6,950 nt of DNA from Candidatus Bathyarchaeota archaeon (lineage in GTDB: Archaea; Thermoproteota; Bathyarchaeia; Bathyarchaeales; UBA233). Each line of letters starts with the position of its first letter. Position 1 is the stretch's first letter. Below the pieces are notes generated by a model. It worked only from the letters and a program-made list of their open reading frames with translations. It made no database searches and was not told where the DNA came from. Shown here in pieces: positions 1 through 5,118 of the stretch. Where the stretch lies: contig QMXC01000065.1 of assembly GCA_003661945.1 (NCBI GenBank), forward strand, positions 1 through 6,950, read 5' to 3'. The position numbers were made by a program, and so were the translations under genes.

Positions 1-413
1 CCATTGCCGCTCAAGCCGTGGGCACAGCTCAAGGAGCCTTCGAAAAGGCTTTTAAATACGCAAAGGAACGGAAACAGTTTGGACGCCCAATAATTGATTT
101 TCAGGCAGTATCTTTCAAGCTTGCCGACATGGCTATGAAAATCGAGGCGGCGAGAATGCTGACCTACAAGGCGGCTTGGCTGGCTGATCAAGGGAAAATT
201 AGTCCTTCAGCTACTTCGATGGCTAAAGCCTTCGCCAGCAGAGTCGCAATGGAGGTTACAGACGACGCCATCCAAATATATGGCGGATACGGCTACTTGG
301 CGGACTACCACGTGGAACGTTACCATCGTTGCGCAAAAATAATGGAGATCTACGAAGGAACAACCGAAATGCAGAAACTCACCATAATGAACTACCTGAA
401 AAAACGAATGTAA
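1..413 (+). CDS. Acyl-CoA dehydrogenase, C-terminal part (5' end outside window)
   Basis: The reading frame is open from base 3 with no start in view, and 136 residues are visible to the TAA at 411-413. They match the C-terminal helical domain of FAD-dependent acyl-CoA dehydrogenases, which oxidise an acyl-CoA to the trans-2-enoyl-CoA and pass electrons to an electron transfer flavoprotein. Recognisable family segments are AAQAVGTAQGAFEKAF, the KERKQFGRPI stretch, the QIYGGYGY signature and IYEGT near the C-terminus. The Glu of YEGT (visible residue 118, bases 354-356) is at the place of the catalytic base of short/medium-chain enzymes. The common RDAKI motif reads RCAKI here. Length from these motifs to the stop is normal, so the 3' end looks intact. 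Which acyl-CoA it uses (fatty acid, branched-chain or glutaryl type) cannot be told from this part. The GTG at 18 is internal, not a start. Confidence 0.93.
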   Translation, partial: IAAQAVGTAQGAFEKAFKYAKERKQFGRPIIDFQAVSFKLADMAMKIEAARMLTYKAAWLADQGKISPSATSMAKAFASRVAMEVTDDAIQIYGGYGYLADYHVERYHRCAKIMEIYEGTTEMQKLTIMNYLKKRM

Positions 414-483
414 AACGCAAAATAGTTTCACCTTCCCCTTTCATTCATTCCCAAGGATTCTTCACCTAAAATTTTGATGTTCG

Positions 484-503
484 GCTTGCTAGCAGAAGCA
501 AGC
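484..503. repeat. Short inverted repeat (6-bp arms, 8-nt loop)
   Basis: GCTTGC at 484-489 pairs exactly with GCAAGC at 498-503. An alternative overlapping pairing, GAAGC/GCTTC (495-499 with 502-506), is also possible. No T-run follows immediately, so it does not look like an intrinsic terminator. It may be an RNA hairpin downstream of the dehydrogenase or part of a regulator site. Confidence 0.35.
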
Positions 504-511
504 TTCACAAG

Positions 512-526
512 TAGAGTTAAACTCTA
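512..526. promoter_or_regulatory. Perfect 15-bp palindrome, possible operator
   Basis: The sequence is TAGAGTT-A-AACTCTA, with 7-bp perfect arms about one nucleotide. It lies about 63 bp before the GTG start at 589 and just upstream of the weak TATA-like stretch. A dimeric winged-helix protein could bind such a site, and the next two genes encode winged-helix proteins, so autoregulation is possible. Function is inferred only from symmetry and position. Confidence 0.35.
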
Positions 527-588
527 ATTCTTTGGGGTAAATTCTAAAAGGGATTTGACACTATTATGTTAGGTTGTGATGCTAATTG

Positions 589-1062
589 GTGAAAGAGCTA
601 GTTAAAGTTGCTGATTCGGCTTTTTCCCTACGCGTAAGGCTCGGCGAATACGAGGTGGAAATCTGCGGAGACCGAGGAGACGTCATTAAAACCGTTGAAG
701 AGCTTCCAAAACTTGTGGCAAGCGTCTCGAAAGCCTTTGAGCCGTTAAAAACCAAGGTGCCGACGGCTTCTTTAACCGTTAAAGCCTCGAAGGAGAAGCC
801 GCATGTTCCCATGGAGGAATACCCGAAAATTCCTCGAAAGCTTAGCTGCAGCAAGGCTATTTTGCAGCTGCTGGAAAGCGAATGGGGAAAATGGCGTCCC
901 CGAACCCTTTCAGAGCTTGAAGACGCGTTAAAGGCAAATTCTATTCATTATCCTACCTCAACGCTTTCAAGCGTTCTAAGATGGCTCGCGAAAAGAGGAA
1001 AAGTTCGAAGATGGAAGACAGACGCGGGATATGTCTACATACTCGTTGAAGAGGGGGAATAA
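589..1062 (+). CDS. Small two-module winged-helix protein (wHTH-A)
   Basis: This 157-residue protein belongs to no family I can name. Residues about 15-50 form a module of two predicted strands and a helix (VRLGEYEVEICGD, then a helical stretch with VEELPKLV). A Lys/Pro-rich linker follows to about 84. Residues about 86-152 look like a winged helix: a CSKAILQLLE helix, a WRPRTLSELEDAL helix, a recognition-helix candidate STLSSVLRWLAKRGKV, and a wing ending in GYVYILV. The C-terminal half is basic, fitting DNA binding. The frame opens with TTG (586) then GTG (589) directly after a stop codon; I chose GTG because AGGTTGTGAT (571-580), a partial Shine-Dalgarno match, lies 8 nt upstream. The downstream gene starts 4 nt after the stop, so the two are probably one operon. 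The same architecture recurs in the 2018-2413 protein. A role as transcription regulator is inferred. Confidence 0.78.
   Translation: MKELVKVADSAFSLRVRLGEYEVEICGDRGDVIKTVEELPKLVASVSKAFEPLKTKVPTASLTVKASKEKPHVPMEEYPKIPRKLSCSKAILQLLESEWGKWRPRTLSELEDALKANSIHYPTSTLSSVLRWLAKRGKVRRWKTDAGYVYILVEEGE
1051..1057 (+). promoter_or_regulatory. Ribosome binding site deciding start of second operon gene
   Basis: GAGGGGG lies inside the 3' end of the preceding gene, 9 nt before GTG 1067. It supports GTG 1067 over the ATG at 1031, which would lie 32 bp inside the upstream gene. Confidence 0.5.
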
Positions 1063-1066
1063 CAAA

Positions 1067-1537
1067 GTGGGTAAGGTAAAAGCACACATCAAAACTCCTT
1101 TCGGCGAAATAGTGCTTGAAGGGGAAAGCATGCATGAAGTAATTGAGATGCTGGATTCGGCGCCGTCAGACTTTATGGAAAAACTCAACAACCTTGTCTC
1201 ATCAAAGCTTGTTCCACCATCAAGGGTAAAGCTTCAAGGCATAATAGAATTCACAACGGAAGGACCAGTCATAACCACACGGCAAAAGCTTACACACTAC
1301 GAGGCAATAGGATTACTTTTGTTCGCTTCGGAAAACAAGACAAACACCGCGGCACAACTAAGCAAACTCCTAGAGTCAAGCGGAATCAAATGCATGGTTC
1401 CAGCGAGATTGAACGAAATGACCAAACGAGGAATCGTTTTTAAGCCAAACCCTTCGAGACCAGAGTTTAGACTCACGGTTCAAGGCGAAAGGTGGATAGA
1501 AGAGGAAGTACTACCGAAACTGACAGAAAAACAATAG
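1067..1537 (+). CDS. Small two-module winged-helix protein (wHTH-B)
   Basis: From GTG 1067 this is a 156-residue protein. The frame extends up to ATG 1031, but those 12 residues are low-complexity and overlap the preceding gene, while a purine-rich ribosome site fits 1067. Residues 3-30 (VKAHIKTPFGEIVLEGES then HEVIEML) repeat the strand-strand-helix module seen in the neighbours at 589-1062 and 2018-2413. Residues about 75-140 look like a winged helix: HYEAIGLLLFAS, TAAQLSKLLESSG, recognition-helix candidate MVPARLNEMTKRGIV, and a wing around PEFRLTVQG. A C-terminal acidic helix (ERWIEEEVLPKL) follows. It is likely co-transcribed with the upstream gene and ends 7 bp from the convergent gene. 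I do not recognise the family; DNA-binding or regulatory function is inferred from the fold pattern. Confidence 0.78.
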   Translation: MGKVKAHIKTPFGEIVLEGESMHEVIEMLDSAPSDFMEKLNNLVSSKLVPPSRVKLQGIIEFTTEGPVITTRQKLTHYEAIGLLLFASENKTNTAAQLSKLLESSGIKCMVPARLNEMTKRGIVFKPNPSRPEFRLTVQGERWIEEEVLPKLTEKQ

Positions 1538-1544
1538 CGAGACT

Positions 1545-1931
1545 CTATTCAGTTTCCACACCGTAAATCCTAAGCGTATCCCTAACATGATTCACAAACT
1601 CCGCTGTGGCTTCACCTGCAACAACGAATACTAAGAAAGCATTCTTCAGACGAAGCCCAACCGTAGAAAATCTGGCGTGCTTAACAATAGCATATTCAAA
1701 GGCTCCATGATAAAGCGAAAGATCCTTGAAAAGGCTTCCTGCCATAACTGCAAGGGAGTCGCCGAGCCTGCTGGAAATTTCGCTGGGAAGCTCATAAAGC
1801 CCTATAGTTTTTAGGCATTGAACGTTGCCTAAACCGTCAATCACCATGGCGAACCGTATCTTTTCGTGTGCGGCTAGAATCCATTCGCATATCTTGCTGA
1901 TTTTGGCGAGTTTCTTCTTAGCTCCTTTCAT
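1545..1931 (-). CDS. Small archaeal protein resembling DUF6659
   Basis: This is a 128-residue protein with no signal peptide or membrane segment. The segment ICEWILAAHEKIRFAMVID followed by GLGNV resembles the opening of the DUF6659 group found in Thaumarchaeota and relatives: a short helix, then a RFA-h-h-I strand and G-x-G turn. A later strand pair, YAIVKHARFSTVGLRL and AFLVFVVAG, would fit a profilin/roadblock-like alpha-beta sensor fold. That fold and the family match are from memory of the pattern, not a search. The function of the group is unknown to me. The ATG is well supported: AAGGAG (1944-1939 on the - strand) lies 7 nt upstream, and a TATA box at 1973-1980 would place transcription start roughly 20 nt before it. 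It converges with the winged-helix operon, with 7 bp between the stops. Confidence 0.75.
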   Translation of the reverse strand: MKGAKKKLAKISKICEWILAAHEKIRFAMVIDGLGNVQCLKTIGLYELPSEISSRLGDSLAVMAGSLFKDLSLYHGAFEYAIVKHARFSTVGLRLKNAFLVFVVAGEATAEFVNHVRDTLRIYGVETE

Positions 1932-1972
1932 TGGATGACTCCTTGCCTAGGAAAAGAGGGGTTGACGCCGTG

Positions 1973-1980
1973 TTTATAAA
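1973..1980 (-). promoter_or_regulatory. Archaeal TATA box for the gene at 1545-1931
   Basis: TTTATAAA is centred about 46 nt before the ATG at 1931. With the usual 25-or-so nt from TATA to start site, transcription would begin near 1951 and give a leader of about 20 nt containing the AAGGAG ribosome site. The motif is self-complementary, but only the - strand has a gene at the right distance. Confidence 0.55.
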
Positions 1981-2017
1981 GGAAAAGTTGATTTTAGAGT
2001 TCGAATCCGAGTTTCAG

Positions 2018-2413
2018 TTATGGAGGTCTTTTCTGCGCGTAAACATATCTCCGAGGCTTCCCATCCCTTGAGAGGATTCCCTCCTTGACTAGGTCTATGA
2101 GGGCGTGAGCCACGGCTGTTCTGTCGTAGTGATATCCTCTTTTCGCCATTTCCATATGCACTTCGCCTAGGTTCCGCGGAGTGGAAAACCAGCCTTCCAT
2201 CCAAAGCTTCTGGATTACGCCCTTGCATGTTTCCGCTCTCGGAGTAGGCGTAACTTGAGGGGACGGGGGGAGACTTTTCATTTTGTCGGTGATGGTTGCG
2301 AGAATTTTGTCGATGGCGGCTTGGAGCTGTTCTTCTTGACATTCTATTTCGAATTCGATGTTGCCCACTTTCATTTTGACTTTGATCGGGGGTTTTTGTT
2401 CGGATTGTTCCAT
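2018..2413 (-). CDS. Small two-module winged-helix protein (wHTH-C), divergent to nurA-herA
   Basis: This 131-residue protein shares the architecture of the 589-1062 protein. Residues 10-45 are the strand-strand-helix module (IKVKMKVGNIEFEIECQEE then a helix), 46-61 a Ser/Pro/Thr linker, and 62-127 a winged helix. Shared positions with wHTH-A include a Cys before the first helix (CKGVIQKLW against CSKAILQLL), the PR-x-L-x-E turn (TPRNLGEV against RPRTLSEL), a Tyr before the recognition helix, L-x-K-x-G after it, and a YVY wing strand. The ATG is preceded by AGGTGG (2423-2418) at a short 4-nt spacing. It is transcribed away from the nurA-like gene, with 93 bp between start codons and a large palindrome in the gap, so it is the natural candidate regulator of that promoter. 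That role is inferred. No enzyme motif is visible. Confidence 0.8.
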   Translation of the reverse strand: MEQSEQKPPIKVKMKVGNIEFEIECQEEQLQAAIDKILATITDKMKSLPPSPQVTPTPRAETCKGVIQKLWMEGWFSTPRNLGEVHMEMAKRGYHYDRTAVAHALIDLVKEGILSRDGKPRRYVYAQKRPP

Positions 2414-2437
2414 CCAGCCACCTTATTGATTATTGTA

Positions 2438-2460
2438 TTGTGCATGTTGTTCATGCACAA
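2438..2460. promoter_or_regulatory. Perfect inverted repeat in divergent promoter, probable operator
   Basis: TTGTGCATG (2438-2446) and CATGCACAA (2452-2460) are exact reverse complements about a 5-nt centre (TTGTT). A second, overlapping inverted repeat, ATGTTG (2444-2449) with CAACAT (2458-2463), reaches the TATA box. For the + gene the site covers the BRE position just upstream of TATA. For the - gene it would cover the region between TATA and the start site. A protein bound here could block both directions. Confidence 0.6.
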
Positions 2461-2461
2461 C

Positions 2462-2471
2462 ATTTAAATAT
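2462..2471. promoter_or_regulatory. TATA box, possibly shared by both directions
   Basis: ATTTAAATAT contains the archaeal consensus TTTAAATA on the + strand and TATTTAAAT on the - strand. In the + direction the start site would be near 2493, giving a very short leader before GTG 2507. In the - direction it would be near 2441, about 28 nt before ATG 2413. Both distances are workable, so the symmetric box may serve both genes. Confidence 0.6.
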
Positions 2472-2495
2472 TTCTTCCGGCAACAATTGGCTATT

Positions 2496-2500
2496 GGTGA
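2496..2500 (+). promoter_or_regulatory. Ribosome binding site deciding nurA-like start
   Basis: GGTGA, the archaeal Shine-Dalgarno core, ends 6 nt before GTG 2507 and only 3 nt before TTG 2504. The spacing favours GTG 2507. Confidence 0.5.
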
Positions 2501-2506
2501 ATCTTG

Positions 2507-3610
2507 GTGATTGAACAATTACCTATAACAACAACCCCAAAATATAATTTTCCACAAGAAAACATAGCCCTAACGCTCCCCCAAACATTCCTCGAGCTAA
2601 GCATACAATCAATAAAAACGGTTGAAAAACAGCCGCTGTGTTTGAGAGAGTTATTGAATTTTCAACAAGACACAATGACAACACTACCCGTTCCCAAACA
2701 TGTTATTGCAAAACCAATAAGCCTAAAACCGAAACGCGACAACTCCGTAGTATCGGCAGCAGATGTTTCCAGCATAAAAATCGGAGAAACCAGCACGGGG
2801 CTCCTAATAGCAATAAGAGGAGCCGTTGTGTGGAAACAAAACAGCGACTACCGATACTTACGCGTGGGGCCGTTCCTATTCCACGTAACCGAAGAGAATA
2901 AACATGAAATCTACAACCGGCTACGCAGAGCCTATTTCGGCTTTGTCCATCAAAACCGCAAGACAGCGGGGTTACATTCAACTTCAACGCCGAACTTGAT
3001 GCAGATGCAGTCACGTTTAACGGGGCTTTTTGAAAAATGGCTTCAGATGTCCATGACTATGGCTGAGAACGGTCTTATACTTTGGGATGGGGCGTTGACA
3101 GCGGGCACTCCTGAAGCACCTTTGGATGTGGTTGAGCGGATTCTGGAGATTGCTAGAAAACGAGGAGCCGTGGTGATGGGTTTTTCCAAGATGACTCGTC
3201 TTAGGTTTCTAGGCTACCGGATAACCGATCTTTTGACGCAGAGTAAGCCGCCGTGTCTTTTGAAGCTGGATGGATATTCGAAGGTTTGCGGACCGATTAG
3301 GCTGCTAGGAGACATATATGTGGCGCGGCTCGCTGAGGGAAATTGTGCGTTTAGGCTGGATTTGGACCGGAAGCTTCCGAACGAGCAGCATGTGGAGGCT
3401 GTTCAAAGACTTCTGGGAAACGACATAGTGTTGCAAGGGTATCCGGAAACGCTGCGTCTAGCGCATATTTTGTGCACTTTCACGGCGAACGAGGTAATCG
3501 CCATGCAACGGTTCATAGCTAACAAAATGAAGCTGAACATGGTTTCTAGACCTAACATTCGAAGAATACTTTTCGGACCTTACGGGAAAGGCGACGGTGA
3601 GGCTTATTGA
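2507..3610 (+). CDS. nurA: NurA-family 5'-3' nuclease
   Basis: This 367-residue protein fits the NurA nuclease domain, the partner of HerA in archaeal DNA end resection. Visible motifs (GTG 2507 as residue 1) are an early Asp in SAADVSSIKI (D86), LILWDGALT (D194, second metal-binding Asp), GFSKMTRLR (K228) and the C-terminal GYPETLRLAH segment (Y312, P313, H320). E176, 18 residues before D194, is at about the right spacing for the family's metal-binding Glu; that assignment is inferred. The first motif is weaker than the usual VDGS-like form and is preceded by about 80 unfamiliar residues, so the N-terminus is divergent. The first 450 bases are A/C-rich and later ones G-rich. The start follows GGTGA at 6 nt, downstream of a TATA box and palindrome. 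Its last 4 bases overlap the herA start, implying coupled translation and a physical partner. Confidence 0.82.
   Translation: MIEQLPITTTPKYNFPQENIALTLPQTFLELSIQSIKTVEKQPLCLRELLNFQQDTMTTLPVPKHVIAKPISLKPKRDNSVVSAADVSSIKIGETSTGLLIAIRGAVVWKQNSDYRYLRVGPFLFHVTEENKHEIYNRLRRAYFGFVHQNRKTAGLHSTSTPNLMQMQSRLTGLFEKWLQMSMTMAENGLILWDGALTAGTPEAPLDVVERILEIARKRGAVVMGFSKMTRLRFLGYRITDLLTQSKPPCLLKLDGYSKVCGPIRLLGDIYVARLAEGNCAFRLDLDRKLPNEQHVEAVQRLLGNDIVLQGYPETLRLAHILCTFTANEVIAMQRFIANKMKLNMVSRPNIRRILFGPYGKGDGEAY
3596..3600 (+). promoter_or_regulatory. Ribosome binding site for the TTG start of herA
   Basis: GGTGA lies in the end of nurA, 6 nt before TTG 3607. Together with the TTGA overlap (TTG start, TGA stop) it supports translational coupling and this uncommon start codon. 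Confidence 0.5.
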
Positions 3611-5118
3611 AAGTCTATAAGAAAGAGGGAAATGTGCTTCAAATATTGTGCTTCCCAGACGAAGAAGTGGAAAAAGGAGATTACCTTCTCATCGAAGAGC
3701 CAAAGGCGGGAAAAGCGCTTATAGCACAAGTGATTGACGTGCAGTTCGCCAATGTCCCCGGCATATTAGAGGAGCTTCTGCGGAGCAGCCCAGACGGCGG
3801 AAACATTGAAGGCGCGGATTTCGACCCATTGGAGATTGCTCCTCACATAACGTATATTCAGGACTCGAGGCTGCTTATATGTAAGGTTCGCGCTTCAGTC
3901 AATAATGGGCAGTTAAGCCCTAGCAAAAGCTGGTTTCCGTCGCGTTCTCGGTCTGTTGTGAAGAAACTTCCGGTTTCACGCTTGTTGGAAGCCATTCAAG
4001 CCCGAGGGGAGCTTCCGATAGTTCTTGGAGAGACGAAGGAAGGTTCACAGCTGGTTATTGACGCTTCTTCGCTTGATGGGCGGCTAAATATCGTTACGGG
4101 TAAAAAGGAAACGGGAAAATCTCATCTTTCAAAACTTCTGGTTTTAAGCCTCGTTCAATATGGTGCCTCCGTCGTCGTCTTCGACTTGAACGGCGAATAT
4201 GCTGGTTTGGGATATTCTTCTGATGGGGCGAGAAACGCCTACTACCACCGTATTCACGTTTTGACTCCGGGGCGAAACTTCAAACTTATGCTTGGACAAC
4301 TGAAACTACGCGTTATACTTAGCATTTTGGTTCATGCGCTTCATCTTCCGGGAACCTCTGCCCGCGAGTTTCGCCACATATGGAAGACGCTTAAGGAGAA
4401 AAACGAGCTAACTCTTTACGCGTTAGGCGAAGCCATAAGGAACTGGCGTTGCAACATACATGTTCGAGACGCTTTGTTCTCGAGATACTATGCACTCGTC
4501 AATTCTGGAATCTTCACCGACAACCCTTCTGAAGCTTCGAGCCTTGAAGAATTCCTGTTCAAAACGAGGGAGAAAGGGGGAGCAGTAGTTGTAAACTTAC
4601 GCGACACCTCGTCTATCGACAGGCAGATAATGGTTGAATACGTTCTTGGAAAACTCGTGGAGCTTCTTTCTAACTGGAGGCTTAGAGCGGTTTTTCTTTT
4701 CGCCGAGGAAGCACATTTGTATCTTAGGGAAACCTACTGGGACGATATAGTTACGCGGATGCGGCATTTCGGCATATTCACAACCTTCATCACGAATCAG
4801 CCGGACTCGATTCGCAGCAGCATATATCGGCAAGCAGACAACATATTCTTGTTCAACTTTACCAATGAGAACGATTTAGAAGCGGTTTCCAAAGCGACGA
4901 GAGTAGATGCGGAAACGGTGAAATCTATAGTGAGAGACCTACCGCCGCGTCACTGTCTGGTTCTAGGCAGGGCTGTAAAGGATTTTCCGATGGTGGTTAA
5001 GGTTAGAAGCCTAGACGTCAAGGCTATGGGAAGAACCCGCCTCTTCTTCGAGAAAAGAGCCGACCTTCTCGAGAAGGTCACGGTTCCTCTCGAAGAACTC
5101 TCGAAAGCTTCGGGTTAA
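3607..5118 (+). CDS. herA: HerA-family hexameric DNA translocase/ATPase
   Basis: This 503-residue protein is close to usual HerA length. Residues about 1-100 form the N-terminal HAS-type barrel (GNVLQILCFPDEEVEKGDYLL and following). The ATPase core has Walker A GKKETGKS (165-172), a strand with VVVFDLNGEY, and Walker B VFLFAEEAH (E367-E368-A-H370). A sensor-like segment FITNQPDSI then precedes DNIFLFNFTNENDLEAVSKA, as in HerA/DUF87 ATPases. HerA hexamers translocate on double-stranded DNA and stimulate NurA in end processing for recombination. Gene order and the 4-nt overlap with nurA support that pairing. Mre11 and Rad50, often in the same cluster, are not seen in this window. The TTG start is backed by GGTGA 6 nt upstream. 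The last 108 bp overlap the Nudix gene on the other strand, and the C-terminal tail lies in an unusual palindrome. A defence-linked HerA is an alternative, but the NurA partner argues for resection. Confidence 0.9.
   Translation: MKVYKKEGNVLQILCFPDEEVEKGDYLLIEEPKAGKALIAQVIDVQFANVPGILEELLRSSPDGGNIEGADFDPLEIAPHITYIQDSRLLICKVRASVNNGQLSPSKSWFPSRSRSVVKKLPVSRLLEAIQARGELPIVLGETKEGSQLVIDASSLDGRLNIVTGKKETGKSHLSKLLVLSLVQYGASVVVFDLNGEYAGLGYSSDGARNAYYHRIHVLTPGRNFKLMLGQLKLRVILSILVHALHLPGTSAREFRHIWKTLKEKNELTLYALGEAIRNWRCNIHVRDALFSRYYALVNSGIFTDNPSEASSLEEFLFKTREKGGAVVVNLRDTSSIDRQIMVEYVLGKLVELLSNWRLRAVFLFAEEAHLYLRETYWDDIVTRMRHFGIFTTFITNQPDSIRSSIYRQADNIFLFNFTNENDLEAVSKATRVDAETVKSIVRDLPPRHCLVLGRAVKDFPMVVKVRSLDVKAMGRTRLFFEKRADLLEKVTVPLEELSKASG

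Larger units (their letters stand above)
414..588. other. Intergenic region upstream of winged-helix operon
   Basis: No coding frame is credible in these 175 bases. A pyrimidine-rich stretch (about 428-450) follows the dehydrogenase stop and could contribute to 3' end formation. It is followed by a GC-richer hairpin (484-503) and a perfect palindrome (512-526). An A/T-rich stretch at about 538-549 (TAAATTCTAAAA) is the best weak TATA candidate for the downstream operon. Confidence 0.6.

Noticed and set aside
484..503. Hairpin as an intrinsic terminator of the dehydrogenase gene
   Set aside because: No T-run follows it, and archaeal termination usually depends on T-tracts rather than this type of hairpin.
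1031..1066. ATG 1031 as the start of wHTH-B
   Set aside because: It would lie 32 bp inside the upstream gene and add 12 residues without family resemblance. GTG 1067 has a well-placed ribosome site and begins right at the conserved module.
1999..2008. GTTCGAATCC, resembling the T-loop of a tRNA
   Set aside because: The flanking bases do not form a 5-bp T-stem and no anticodon arm, D-arm or acceptor stem can be found around it on either strand.
1974..2342. 122-codon - strand frame overlapping wHTH-C
   Set aside because: Arg/Ser-rich translation in a shifted frame of wHTH-C. The 2018-2413 frame has the ribosome site and the relationship to wHTH-A.
2703..3014. 103-codon open frame on the - strand under nurA
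   Set aside because: Low-complexity Leu/Ser/Arg translation lying antisense to a gene with family motifs; treated as a shadow.
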